Positions 43,463 to 52,320 are shown, counted from the first letter of the stretch. The stretch is 64,000 bases of DNA from Wenjunlia tyrosinilytica (GCF_014646055.1 NZ_BMMS01000014.1:124001-188000); one strand, 5' to 3'. Made by a program: numbers and translations. The notes: generated by a model from the letters alone, not told the origin.

Positions 43463-44275
43463 CTAACCCGTGCACCACAGCAGCAGGCACGTCTGGTTGT
43501 GGGAGTGGGTGGGGCTGGGCTTGGGGGGTGGCGGCTTCTGCGTCCGGGTGGGCGCGGGCCGGGGGGTGCTGCCCTGCGCGGGTGGCGCGGGGGCGGTGGA
43601 CGCCCCCGCGGGAGTGGGGTTCCCGGACGTCCTCGTGTGTGTCGGCGCGGGGGAGTGGGACGCCTCGGCGTCCTTGGAGGAACTCGCGCCGACCGACGAC
43701 GTCGGGTCGGCGGACGAGGCGTGGTCGGCCCTTGCGGGTGAGGACGCCGCCGGCTCGGTCGACCCGTCGTCCACCGGCACCGTCGCGGTCGCCTTTGCCG
43801 CGTTGTCCCCGGCCGAGCCGTCGTGGAGCAGCGCCACGGTGACACCCGCGAGCACGAAGCCCCCGGCGAGACCCGCGACGACCTTGCGCGTGCGCCTGTT
43901 CGGCCCGCCGCGGCGGCCTCCCGCCCTCCTGCGCCCGCCGTGCGAGGCCCGGCGCGACGCCGCGGGAGCGGGGGTCTGCGGCTCGTCCGCGGGCGGGTCC
44001 GGGTCATCCTCCCGCCCGCCCTGCGGCCGGTCCGGGAAGGACTCGTCGGCCGGGAAGGGTTCCGGAGCCGGTTCGTAGCTGTATGTCGCGCCCGGTTCGT
44101 ACTGGTAATCCAGCGGAGGCTGGAATGCCGGCGGCTGTGTCCCGGAACAGGAGGGGAATTGGTTTCCATGGGCATGGGAGGCGATTCCCGCACCCATGTC
44201 CGACACGGGTGTACCGCAGCCCGGGCAGGCAAGGGCTCCATTGAGATTTCGCCGGCATCCATCGCAATAGTCCAT
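43463..44275 (-). CDS. Single-pass membrane protein with N-terminal zinc ribbon
   Basis: 270 residues. A zinc ribbon lies at residues 4-20 (CDGCRRNLNGALACPGCG, four cysteines). A Pro/Tyr/Glu-rich linker and an Arg-rich segment follow, then one membrane helix near residues 130-150 (VVAGLAGGFVLAGVTVALL). An extracellular Ser/Ala/Thr/Pro-rich stalk ends PSPTHSHNQTCLLLWCTG. The layout suggests a cytosolic sensor or adaptor anchored in the membrane with an exposed mucin-like stalk. The paired cysteines at the very end may form a disulfide. Many streptomycetes have proteins of this sort; the function is unknown. Confidence 0.8.
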   Translation of the reverse strand: MDYCDGCRRNLNGALACPGCGTPVSDMGAGIASHAHGNQFPSCSGTQPPAFQPPLDYQYEPGATYSYEPAPEPFPADESFPDRPQGGREDDPDPPADEPQTPAPAASRRASHGGRRRAGGRRGGPNRRTRKVVAGLAGGFVLAGVTVALLHDGSAGDNAAKATATVPVDDGSTEPAASSPARADHASSADPTSSVGASSSKDAEASHSPAPTHTRTSGNPTPAGASTAPAPPAQGSTPRPAPTRTQKPPPPKPSPTHSHNQTCLLLWCTG

Positions 44276-44361
44276 GGGGACGGCCTCCACTGCCTCCGCT
44301 CGCCGGTACACGGCGGCCCACCGTATCGGTGCCGGGTGACCGGCGGGCAGTGGCCCCTCGT

Positions 44362-44385
44362 GTTTCGTTGCCGTCGGGTGGGTAC
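44362..44385 (+). promoter_or_regulatory. Sigma-B-type promoter
   Basis: GTTT (44362-44365), a 14-base spacer and GGGTAC (44380-44385) match the sigma-B consensus exactly. It is 67 bp before the hemerythrin gene. Confidence 0.65.
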
Positions 44386-44451
44386 TCGTTCGCGACGGCG
44401 ATCGGCGCTCCGGTCGCCGAGACGAACGGAAAGGGAAAGGGGCTGTGCGCC

Positions 44452-45015
44452 ATGGGGCACGGCGGGAACGTCATAGAGGAGCTCACCGCTGATCACCGGG
44501 AGGTGGAGGAGCTGTTCGCGCGGATCGAGATCCAGCCGGTCGGTGACAAGCGGCGGCGGGAACTGGTGGATGAACTCACCATCGAACTGGTACGGCACTC
44601 GGTGGCCGAGGAGCAATACCTCTATCCGGCGGTGCGTGAGCATCTGGAGGGAGGAGACGCGTTGGCGGACAAGGAGATCGAGGACCACGCCAAGGCCGAA
44701 AGGATGCTCAAGGATCTCGAAGGGCGTGAAGCGGACGACGAGCGGTTCGACTCCCTGGTGGCCCTGCTGAAATTCGAAGTGACCGATCATGTGCGGGACG
44801 AGGAGGGCCGACTCTTCCCGATGCTGGCATCGGCATGCGGTCCGCAGGTGCTCGACGAGCTCGGTGACAAGGTCCGAAAGGCGAAGAGGACGGCCCCCAC
44901 GCGTCCGCACCCCGCGGCCCCCGACACCCCGCCGGCCAACAGACTCCTCGGGCCCGGCGTGGGCCTGGTCGACCGCGCCCGCGACATGATCACCGGCCGC
45001 GGCCGGCACGGCTGA
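44452..45015 (+). CDS. Hemerythrin HHE-domain protein
   Basis: 187 residues. The HHE cation-binding domain (residues 5-145) shows LTADHREVEELFARIE, ELVRHSVAEEQYLYPAVREHL, EIEDHAKAERML and FEVTDHVRDEEGRLFPML, which supply His and Glu residues for a di-iron site. The C-terminal 40 residues are basic and Pro-rich. Members bind oxygen or sense oxygen, nitric oxide or redox stress. ATG 44452 follows AAAGGGG. A sigma-B-type promoter and a downstream hairpin make it a self-standing stress gene. Confidence 0.9.
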   Translation: MGHGGNVIEELTADHREVEELFARIEIQPVGDKRRRELVDELTIELVRHSVAEEQYLYPAVREHLEGGDALADKEIEDHAKAERMLKDLEGREADDERFDSLVALLKFEVTDHVRDEEGRLFPMLASACGPQVLDELGDKVRKAKRTAPTRPHPAAPDTPPANRLLGPGVGLVDRARDMITGRGRHG

Positions 45016-45076
45016 CCGGCACGTCCGCGCCCGCGCCGCGCCTTCTGGAGTGCAGGCCGAGCCAAGACGCTCCTTT

Positions 45077-45111
45077 CGGCACCCGTTCGAGGTCGTCCTC
45101 GGCGGGTGCCG
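45077..45111 (+). terminator. Hairpin after the hemerythrin gene
   Basis: CGGCACCCG (45077-45085) and CGGGTGCCG (45103-45111) form a 9-bp stem with a 17-nt loop, 61 bp beyond the stop. Confidence 0.5.
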
Positions 45112-45132
45112 CGGCATGCCGCCGAACAGGCG

Positions 45133-45192
45133 TCAGTGGTAGCTGAGTTGTTCGGGTGTGCGCCCGTATGGATGCTTCTGTGGCTGAACCAT
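45133..45192 (-). CDS. Candidate 19-residue peptide
   Basis: MVQPQKHPYGRTPEQLSYH, preceded by GAGGAGAT about 9 nt before the ATG (45190-45192). The good ribosome site, the clean short frame and the location in a 400-bp gap without another gene are the only support. No known peptide family is recognised; it might be a leader peptide or a secreted small peptide lacking its maturation genes. Confidence 0.35.
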   Translation of the reverse strand: MVQPQKHPYGRTPEQLSYH

Positions 45193-45424
45193 TGAAAGGA
45201 TCTCCTCACGCTGTGCTACTAGGCATATCGAACCGGTGGGCCGCCCATCCCTCCCCGGGGGAGCGGAGCCACCGGCCCGTCGCGGGTTTGAGCGATACCC
45301 GGTCGGCCCCGAAGGTCCAGCCGTCCTGGACGAGGCGCCCCTCGTGGAGATGGAACCGTCAGCCGCTGCGTCCCGCAGCACTCGCTGATGAGCGGTGGCC
45401 CACGCCACCCCCTCGAGGAGTGTC

Positions 45425-46228
45425 ATGCGACTCACCCGCGTACTTGGGGCACTCACCGGCTCCGTCCTCCTGGCCGCCGGACTGGCTGCCGTCCCGGGCA
45501 CCGCCGAGGCCCGGGCCGTCGTGCCCTGTGACCTCACCGCGCTCGTCAACGCCATCGACGCGGCGAACACCGCCGGCGGCGGTTCCCTGGCGCTGGCTCC
45601 GCTGTGCACCTACACACTCAGCACCGTCGACAATGACAGCGTGGACGGCGCCAACGGCCTGCCGGTCATCACGACCAACATCTCCATCACGGGGGCGCTG
45701 AGCACCATCGAGCGCTCCAGTGCGCCCGGCACGCCCGACTTCCGGATCTTCCAGATCGACCCGCCCGACGGCAACCTCACCCTCACCGGAGTGACCGTCC
45801 GCAACGGCCGCGCGGAGCCGGGACAGATCGGAGGCGGCATCTGGCTCCACGACGGAGGCACCCTGCACGTGGTCAACAGCACCATCACCAACAACGTGGG
45901 CTCGGACTCCGGCGGTGGCGACATCGGCAACAACACGGCGACCGCAGCGTCCGGCGTGGGTGGCGGCATCCTCAACGCGTCCACGCTGAACGTCACCACC
46001 AGCCAGTTGGTCGACAACACCGCCGGTGGAGCGAGCAGCCGGGGCGGCGGCCTGTTCAACTCCGGGACCGCCACCTTCCAAACCAGCCTGGTCAGGAGCA
46101 ACCACGCCAATGACGGCGGCGGAATCTTCAACTCGGCAGGGCTCGGCGCGGTGACCCTGGCGCTGACTCCGGTCATCCTCAACACGCCCAACAACTGCGC
46201 TCCGACGGGCAGCGTCGCCGGCTGCTGA
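45425..46228 (+). CDS. Secreted right-handed beta-helix protein
   Basis: 267 residues. A signal peptide with a hydrophobic core (LGALTGSVLLAAGLAAVPGTAEA) is followed by a Gly/Asn/Thr/Ser-rich protein with repeating GGGI and NS/T patterns (GGGIWLHDGGTLHVVNSTITNN, GGGILNASTLNVTTSQLVDN, GGGLFNSGTATFQTSLVRSN, GGGIFNSAG), which predicts a parallel beta-helix like pectate-lyase or polymorphic outer-membrane repeats. GAGGAG stands just before ATG 45425. No catalytic residues could be assigned; it may bind polysaccharides. A hairpin follows the stop. Confidence 0.85.
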   Translation: MRLTRVLGALTGSVLLAAGLAAVPGTAEARAVVPCDLTALVNAIDAANTAGGGSLALAPLCTYTLSTVDNDSVDGANGLPVITTNISITGALSTIERSSAPGTPDFRIFQIDPPDGNLTLTGVTVRNGRAEPGQIGGGIWLHDGGTLHVVNSTITNNVGSDSGGGDIGNNTATAASGVGGGILNASTLNVTTSQLVDNTAGGASSRGGGLFNSGTATFQTSLVRSNHANDGGGIFNSAGLGAVTLALTPVILNTPNNCAPTGSVAGC

Positions 46229-46255
46229 GCCTTGCCGGTGGCCTTCATCGCCTCA

Positions 46256-46279
46256 TCCCGCCGGGCCTCTCCGGCGGGA
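46256..46279 (+). terminator. Hairpin after the beta-helix gene
   Basis: TCCCGCCGG and CCGGCGGGA pair perfectly around a 6-nt loop, 28 bp after the stop at 46228. Confidence 0.65.
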
Positions 46280-46780
46280 CGAAGTGCTGCCGAGCCGCGC
46301 GGGGCCGGAGCGCGACTGGTTGTCGTCCCCTACCACGTCGCCTCCGGCGTAGGGAGGGTCAAACGCCCAATACTACGTCAGGTCATCCGAACGGGCGAAA
46401 CGTACCGGCCTTTCCGGCTGGAGTCTGCCGACTGCTGATAGTCAGGGAGCGCGAACCGGCCCGCTGGGCAGGCTGCCATCGGATTCACGCAGGCGACTGC
46501 CGGGTTCGTGGCGAGCCTCCGGTGTGCGGGCGGCTCGTCGGCACACGCGTTGGACGAGTCCGCCGAGGAGTGGTCCGTGCACAGTCGCATCGACCGATAT
46601 GGGTCGAGGGATTTGTCCTGTCGGCGCCCTTTGTGATTGTCCCCCGGCTACGCTGCCGAGCACGGCCGCGTCTCAGTATCGGTCCGCCCCTCGTTGGCAC
46701 GGAGGCTTCCGACGGGTGGCGCCCCGCTGATGGTGAGCCGACGTGGATGCCCAGCGGTGGGGCGCCCGGGAGGGGGAGGC
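46280..46780. other. 500-bp gap before the LAL regulator
   Basis: No gene is supported. Open frames on both strands are short or run into the next gene out of frame. The rightmost part should hold the promoter of the LuxR-family gene starting at 46781; no clear consensus was seen. Confidence 0.4.
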
Positions 46781-49747
46781 GTGAGCGATCGAGACAGGCA
46801 GCTCAGAGCCGTCGCGACCGGACGGCGCGGCGGTCGGGTGCACGACCGCGGACGGCTGCTGGAACGCGAGACGGAGTTGCGCGCCGCGGAGGGCGCCCTG
46901 GACCGGCTCCGCCGACAGGCTGCGACGCAGGGCAACGGCGGTGGACTGCTGCTGTTGACCGGCGCCGCCGGTCTCGGCAAGACCAGCCTGCTCGCGGCCG
47001 TGCGGTCGATGGCCATGAGCCGCGACTGCGGTGTGCTGTCCGCTCGTGGCGGCGAGCAGGAGCGGGGCGTCGCCTTCCATGTGGTCCGCCGTCTGCTCCA
47101 GCCCGCCCTCGCCGCGCTGTCCGAGGCGGAGCGCCGTGAACTGTTCGGCACCTGGTTCGACATCGTCGGCCCGGCACTGGGGATGCCCACGACCGCTGGT
47201 CCGGCAATGCCCACGACCGGTGGTCCGGGGACCGGTGGAGCGGGCCAGGGCGCCGCGCTGCCCGATCCGCAGGCCGTGCGCGACGGCCTCGACTGGGTGG
47301 TGACCCGTCTGGCCCTGGGGAACGCCCCGGTCGTCCTGATGGTGGACGACGCCCACTGGGCCGACGCCGAGTCGATGGCCTGGCTGGCCTCGTTCGCCTC
47401 CAAGGTCGAGGATCTGCCGCTTTTGATGATCCTGGCCTATCGGCCCGACCAGCTCTCCGGATCCGAAGCGCTCCGCCGGACGGCCGACAGGAACGGAGTG
47501 CGGCCTCTGGGCCTGTCCGCGCTCACCCCCGAGGCGGTGGCCGAGCTTCTGCGCGGGGAACTGGGTGAGGACGCCGAGACCGGATTCTGCCGGGAGTGCT
47601 GGGTGGTCACCGGCGGCAATCCGTACGAGACCGTGGAGCTGACCGCCAATGTGCTGGACCGGGGGATCCTCCCGACCGAGGCGAGCAGCCCCCTGCTGCA
47701 CCGTCTCGCCGCGGCCACCAGGGGCAGCGGCCTGGTCGCCCGTCTGCAGCAGCTGGGTCCGGCGTCCGTTCGGCTCGCCTGGGCCGTGGCGCTGCTGGGC
47801 GCCGAGGCCACGCCGCACCTCGCCGCCACCATCGCCGGTCTCGGCCCGGCGGAGTCGGCCGACGCCACCGACCGGCTGCGAGCCGCCCGCGTCCTCACCG
47901 GAAGCGAGACCCTGGAGTTCGCGCATCCCCTGATCGCCACCGCGGTCTACCGGGCGATCCCCGCAGCGATGCGGGTCGCCATGCACGGCCGGGCCGCCCG
48001 GATGCTCCTCGACGCCGGGCACGGGGCCGACGCGGCGGCACGGCATCTGCTGGAGACCCATCCGGAAGGCGATCCCGCCGTGGTGAAGCAGTTGCGTGAG
48101 GCGGCGCAGGTCTGCCTGCGAGCCGGTGCGCCGGATGCCGCCCGCCGCTGCCTGGACCGGGCGCTCCTGGAGCCCCCCGCACCGGAGGTGCGCGCCGCGG
48201 TGCTGTACGAACTGGGCTGCTCCTCGCTCCTGCACTCGCCTCCCGTCACCGTCAACCATCTGCGGTCCGCGCTCGAACAGCCGGATGTGACACCGCCGAT
48301 GCGCGAGGGCATCATCCTGCGCCTGGCCCAGGTGCTGGCACACACCGACCAGCTCGCCGAGGCCGCCGAGACGGTCGCCGAGGAGGCGCGCCGGGTGGTC
48401 GACCCGCGAGCGCGGCTGCGGCTTCGGACCTGGCACTTCATCTGGTCCGCCTTCCGCGACGACGAGCCGGACTCCGCCGCCCGCTCGCGCCGACTGGCCC
48501 GTATCGCGGACCGCCTGTCCGGACGCGATCTGACGGAGCGCTACATCCTGGGCGTGCGTGCCTGGGACGCCATGGTCCGCGCAGAGCCGTCAGCGGTCGT
48601 CCTGGACTTCGCCGAGCGGGCCCTTCGGAACGGGATGAGCTGGACGGACCCGGAGTGGGGTTTCGAGGTTCCCGCCCTGGTGGCGCTGACCTATGCGCAG
48701 TGCGACCGGCCGCACCGCGCGGAGGAGCTGTTCGCCCAGGGGATCAGGGACTTCGAGATCGCGGGATGGCGCGGCGCGCACCTGGCCTTCGGCTACGCCC
48801 TGCTCGGCTACGTCCGCTACCGTCGCGGCCGGCTCACCGAGGCGGAGGACCTCGTCAGGGCGGGTTTGCAGGTCGCCGACCGGGTCGGTGAGGGAGCGCC
48901 CGCCCAGTACAACGCCGTCGCCATCCTCATCGAGGTGCTGCTGGCCAAGGGCGAGGTCGCCAAGGCACAGGAACTGGCCGCCCGCTACTCCTTCGCCGAA
49001 CCCTTCCCCCGGGCGATGATGGTCCCGCCCCCGCAAGCGGTGCGCGGTGAGCTGCGCCTCGCCGAGGGCCGCATCACGGAAGCGGCCGCGGACATCGCGG
49101 CGGTGGGGCGGAAGCTCGAATCGCGGGGCATGGTCAATCCCGCCCTCTTCCCGTGGCTCGGTCTGCTGGCGCGGTGCCGCGCCGAGGAGGCCCCGGACAC
49201 CGCTCGCTCCCTGGCCCGGCGGCAGGTGGAGCGTGCCGAGCGGGTGGGCACGGCCTCGCATGTCGGCTCGGCACTGCGCGTCGCGGCGAGCCTTGCCGGC
49301 GGTGTGGAAAGCCTGAGGCTGCTGGAACGCGCCGTCCGCAGCCTCGAGCAGTCCCCGGCGGCGTACGAGCACGCACGGGCACTGGTGGACCACGGCTCCG
49401 CCCTGCGGCGGGCCGGGCGGATCAGGGAAGGCGCCGAGCAGTTGTACCTGGGCATGGACGTGGCGGCGCAGTGCGGTGCCGACGCGCTGGTGGACAGGGC
49501 ACGCGGTGAGCTCGGCGGGGTCGGGCTGCGACCGCGCCGGCTGCGCAGCGTGACGACGGTGGAGTCACTGACCCGGGGGGAGCGGGAAGCCGCTGAACTG
49601 GCCGCGCGGGGCGACGGCAATGAACGGATCGCGGAGAAACTGCGTTTGGAGGAGCGGGAGGTGGCCCGGTTGCTGTCCTCGGTGTTCAGGAAGGTGGGCT
49701 CGGACCGGCCGGGTCTGCGCGCAGCTCTGGGGGAGTCGGGGCGCTAG
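46781..49747 (+). CDS. Large LAL-type (LuxR/MalT-like) transcriptional regulator
   Basis: 988 residues. An N-terminal AAA-type ATPase has Walker A LLLTGAAGLGKTSLLAAV near residue 65 and Walker B VVLMVDDAHWADAESMAWL near residue 190. A long TPR-like middle runs from about 340 to 900. A C-terminal LuxR-like domain reads SLTRGEREAAELAARGDGNERIAEKLRLEEREVARLLSSVFRKVG. The last domain is divergent: the usual NKEIA is NERIA and the recognition helix is EEREVARLLSS, so DNA binding is probable but not certain. The start is GTG 46781 with GGGAGGGGGAGGC upstream; the frame extends 5' without similarity. It is convergent with, and its stop interleaves, the terpene synthase gene. Confidence 0.88.
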   Translation: MSDRDRQLRAVATGRRGGRVHDRGRLLERETELRAAEGALDRLRRQAATQGNGGGLLLLTGAAGLGKTSLLAAVRSMAMSRDCGVLSARGGEQERGVAFHVVRRLLQPALAALSEAERRELFGTWFDIVGPALGMPTTAGPAMPTTGGPGTGGAGQGAALPDPQAVRDGLDWVVTRLALGNAPVVLMVDDAHWADAESMAWLASFASKVEDLPLLMILAYRPDQLSGSEALRRTADRNGVRPLGLSALTPEAVAELLRGELGEDAETGFCRECWVVTGGNPYETVELTANVLDRGILPTEASSPLLHRLAAATRGSGLVARLQQLGPASVRLAWAVALLGAEATPHLAATIAGLGPAESADATDRLRAARVLTGSETLEFAHPLIATAVYRAIPAAMRVAMHGRAARMLLDAGHGADAAARHLLETHPEGDPAVVKQLREAAQVCLRAGAPDAARRCLDRALLEPPAPEVRAAVLYELGCSSLLHSPPVTVNHLRSALEQPDVTPPMREGIILRLAQVLAHTDQLAEAAETVAEEARRVVDPRARLRLRTWHFIWSAFRDDEPDSAARSRRLARIADRLSGRDLTERYILGVRAWDAMVRAEPSAVVLDFAERALRNGMSWTDPEWGFEVPALVALTYAQCDRPHRAEELFAQGIRDFEIAGWRGAHLAFGYALLGYVRYRRGRLTEAEDLVRAGLQVADRVGEGAPAQYNAVAILIEVLLAKGEVAKAQELAARYSFAEPFPRAMMVPPPQAVRGELRLAEGRITEAAADIAAVGRKLESRGMVNPALFPWLGLLARCRAEEAPDTARSLARRQVERAERVGTASHVGSALRVAASLAGGVESLRLLERAVRSLEQSPAAYEHARALVDHGSALRRAGRIREGAEQLYLGMDVAAQCGADALVDRARGELGGVGLRPRRLRSVTTVESLTRGEREAAELAARGDGNERIAEKLRLEEREVARLLSSVFRKVGSDRPGLRAALGESGR

Positions 49748-50922
49748 GAGGCGGGGTGCCGGGCAGCGGTGAAGGATGTGCTTCCGCCGGGGCGCAGGGT
49801 GACCGTTCCCGCGGTCAGCGGGTTCCAGACGAATCCGGGGCCGTGGTAGCGGGGACTGGTGCGTGACCAGTGCCAGTTCCCGGCGAGCATGTCGGCCAAC
49901 GCGGTCAGGTACGGCTCCACTTGGGAAGCCGCGGTGGCGCGGGCGAGCAGGCGGTCACGCAGGGCCGTGAAGCGGAGCTCTGCCGCCTCGATCCTGCCCA
50001 GCACCGTGTCGACGGCTTCCTGCAGGGCTGCCCTGCCGTCGCCGCAGAGGATGAGGACCGCGTTCATGGCCTCGCCCCGGTGCCGTTCGTAGGCGAAGGT
50101 GAACAAGTCGTTGACGAAGGTGAGGTGTTCCGCGACCGCGGCCTGCAACCGCGTGTACTCGGGGTCCGTGAAGAGGGAGTCGGGCAGGTCGGCGCCGATT
50201 CCGTACTCGGCCATCGCGCTGCACAGCTGCGCTCCCACGCTGTGGGCGCGCAGTTCCACGTAGTCGGCGAGGTCGGTGAAGCCGCCCCGGCGACGGGAGG
50301 CCACCTCCGCGACGAAGCTGCGGAACAGGTTGTGCAGGGACACCGAAAGCCGTTCGCGCACACCGGGGGCCGCCTTGCCCGCGATACGGCCCCATACATC
50401 GGACAGGGCGGACGCGTACCCGGGTTCCTGGCCGGGCGGAACTTCCCGGCCGCTGAGCGCGGCGCCGAGTTCGCGGGCGAACGCGGTGGCATGGGCCTCA
50501 CTGCGGCCCACGTCGCCGGGGTTGGGCAGGGTGTCGTCTATGCGGGAGACGACCGAGGACAGGTCGCACAGGTCGAGCATCCTGTCGAACGTGGCCCTCG
50601 GCCAGACCAGGCACGGGAAGAGGCAGGCGTACTGGAGGAAGTCGTGCTCGTCGTCGGCATCGGAGAAGGGAAGACGGGCTCGGGCCCAGGCGCCGCCGAG
50701 TCCCTGCAGTTCGGGTGACCGCGGGTGGTAGCGCGCGGTGAGGCGGCTGGGGACCTGCGGCAGATGGAACTCGTACATGGTCGCCGTCACGGCGTCCGGG
50801 GGCGCGGCATCTGTTGGCGCGGCATCTGTTGGCACGGCGTCTGTCGGCGCCGACGATTGACGCCCGTCGTGGGCCGTCGCCGACCCGGTCGCCCGGTGGG
50901 TCGTGCGGGTTGCCGATCCCAT
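49744..50922 (-). CDS. Class I terpene synthase with repetitive N-terminus
   Basis: 392 residues. The terpene-cyclase fold starts near residue 50 (MYEFHLPQVPSR). The Mg-binding NSE motif is NDLFTFAYE (Asn, Thr and Glu in place) and the late RYHGPGFVW holds the Arg-Tyr pair. The Asp-rich motif is atypical, DDTLPN after DLSSVVSRI, instead of DDxxE/D. A 45-residue N-terminal extension is low complexity with four PTDA repeats encoded by 15-bp units (50786-50845). The start at 50922 is supported by a GAGAGGGGA element. The product is a sesqui- or monoterpene alcohol or hydrocarbon; the substrate length cannot be read. No prenyltransferase or P450 is adjacent. Confidence 0.88.
   Translation of the reverse strand: MGSATRTTHRATGSATAHDGRQSSAPTDAVPTDAAPTDAAPPDAVTATMYEFHLPQVPSRLTARYHPRSPELQGLGGAWARARLPFSDADDEHDFLQYACLFPCLVWPRATFDRMLDLCDLSSVVSRIDDTLPNPGDVGRSEAHATAFARELGAALSGREVPPGQEPGYASALSDVWGRIAGKAAPGVRERLSVSLHNLFRSFVAEVASRRRGGFTDLADYVELRAHSVGAQLCSAMAEYGIGADLPDSLFTDPEYTRLQAAVAEHLTFVNDLFTFAYERHRGEAMNAVLILCGDGRAALQEAVDTVLGRIEAAELRFTALRDRLLARATAASQVEPYLTALADMLAGNWHWSRTSPRYHGPGFVWNPLTAGTVTLRPGGSTSFTAARHPAS
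50786..50845. repeat. Four 15-bp repeats in the terpene synthase N-terminus
   Basis: Units at 50786, 50801, 50816 and 50831 of the form ggcgcggcatctgtt; the middle two are identical. They are in frame and encode repeats of about five residues rich in Pro, Thr, Asp and Ala. Confidence 0.85.
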
Positions 50923-51000
50923 CGCATGGTCCCCTCTCAAGTACCATGATCCCCCGCGTCCTTCGCACAGTGGCTCGAGCCACCGTAACGGGACACCTCG

Positions 51001-51291
51001 ATGTTGGGACCACCCGCGCGGGCATCGGCGACGGCGTCAGGACATGTGTGGGCAGCGCGCCGCGGCGCACAGCGCCGCAAGCGCCCGGGGCACCGGCACA
51101 GCCGGCCGTCGGAGGCTCAGCAGGGCGGCTCGGGACTGGCTCTGGCGCTCGGTGCGCTCCTCGACGGTGTTCCCGAGTCGGCGGTCATCGGTGTCGGCCT
51201 CCTCGACCGCGGCACGGTGACCATGGTGACGGTGGCGGCGGTGTTCATCTCCTTCCTGAAGCGCCGCGAGGCGAATGCCCCGGCCGCCTAG
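51001..51291 (+). pseudogene. Remnant of a ZIP-family metal transporter
   Basis: An open frame from ATG 51001 ends at TAG 51289-51291. Its last third (GLALALGALLDGVPESAVIGVG then VTMVTVAAVFIS) matches the TM4-TM5 block of ZIP-family transporters with the diagnostic LDGxPES; the preceding Arg/Ser-rich part resembles the cytosolic loop. The helices before the loop and those after VFIS are missing, replaced by a short KRREANAPAA tail. With only about 45 recognisable codons it cannot transport; it is a decayed internal fragment. Confidence 0.55.
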
Positions 51292-52250
51292 GCGCTCCGT
51301 TCCTGTACCAGTCCGTCGACGTGGGAGGAGGGCGGCTTCTCCCGCAGGCGCGCCTCAACCCGCCCGTCCACGATCCGGGTGTCGAACGCAGGCTGCGGGG
51401 CGGTGGCGGGCCCGCGCACATTCCAGCCGTCGGAGAGCCGGAAGACGCTGCCGTGCCAGGGGCACTGCACGCAGCCGTCGGCGACCTTGCCCTGCGACAG
51501 CGGCCCCGCCAGGTGGCTGCAGTGATCGGCGAGTGCGTGGACCGTGCCGCCGACCTCACGGACGACGAGGACCGCGACATCGTCGATGGCGCGCCGGACC
51601 GGCTCGCCCACGGGGAAGTCGGCGACCTCGCCCAGCGGGTGCCAGCCGGGCGCGACGAGGTGCGGGACCTCTTCGGCATGGTTGGCTCCCGCGGCCTGCC
51701 GGTACGCCATGTGGCCGCCCAGCGTGCCACTGATCCCGACCGCCGCAAGGCCCGCGAACCCCAGCGTCCTGCCGAGTGCCTCCCGCGACTTCAGACGCGC
51801 GCTGAGCGAACCGGCGTAGAGGACGATGGCCACGACGTTGGTGGTCGCGTGGACCAGCCCCACCCGCTGTTGGCGCTTGTGCAGCTCGGCCCAGTCGATC
51901 CACCCCGCCCACGCGGCGGGGGCGGCCGCGGCCAGTCCGACGGCGACCAGGGTGCGCGATGCCCGGCGCTCGCCCGGCATCAGATCCAGGACCGCGGTGG
52001 ACATCCAGGCGCCGATCGGCACCTGCACGAGGACCGGATGCACCGGATGGCCGAGCCACCGGCCGTGCAGAACGTCCCTGACCGGTCCGAGCGGCAGTCC
52101 GCGCACCTTCTGCCGGATCCTGTCGATCACGGGGTCGAGCCCGGAAAACCCTTCCAGCCGGTCCAGTACGGCGGCGACGCGGTCCGGCTTCCCGTCCGAC
52201 GAGAGGGCGCGGCGGAACGCCGGCGCGATGCTTGAGGACATTGGGGTCAT
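51288..52250 (-). CDS. Rieske [2Fe-2S] membrane protein with N-terminal DUF2231 domain
   Basis: 320 residues. Residues about 45-190 are a DUF2231-type membrane domain (HGRWLGHPVHPVLVQVPIGAWMSTAVLDLM, then three further helices ending HMAYRQ). Residues 210-305 are a Rieske domain with the two ligand motifs DHCSHLAGPLSQGKV and CVQCPWHGSVFRLSDG (Cys-His plus Cys-His). The fold is a small-molecule redox protein anchored to the membrane. ATG 52250 (MTPMSSS) is chosen; ATG 52241 is close. Its stop overlaps the convergent ZIP remnant by 4 bp. Electron donor and acceptor are unknown. Confidence 0.9.
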   Translation of the reverse strand: MTPMSSSIAPAFRRALSSDGKPDRVAAVLDRLEGFSGLDPVIDRIRQKVRGLPLGPVRDVLHGRWLGHPVHPVLVQVPIGAWMSTAVLDLMPGERRASRTLVAVGLAAAAPAAWAGWIDWAELHKRQQRVGLVHATTNVVAIVLYAGSLSARLKSREALGRTLGFAGLAAVGISGTLGGHMAYRQAAGANHAEEVPHLVAPGWHPLGEVADFPVGEPVRRAIDDVAVLVVREVGGTVHALADHCSHLAGPLSQGKVADGCVQCPWHGSVFRLSDGWNVRGPATAPQPAFDTRIVDGRVEARLREKPPSSHVDGLVQERSA

Positions 52251-52296
52251 GCGTCCCGGGTCCCCCATGATCATGGACCATAAACAGACAAGCACC

Positions 52297-52320
52297 GTTT
52301 GCCGTACGCCTGACGGGAAG
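52297..52320 (+). promoter_or_regulatory. Possible sigma-B-type promoter
   Basis: GTTT (52297-52300), a 14-base spacer and GGGAAG (52315-52320). Two bases differ from GGGTAC, so the call is weak, but the spacing and the stress-type gene downstream fit. Confidence 0.35.
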
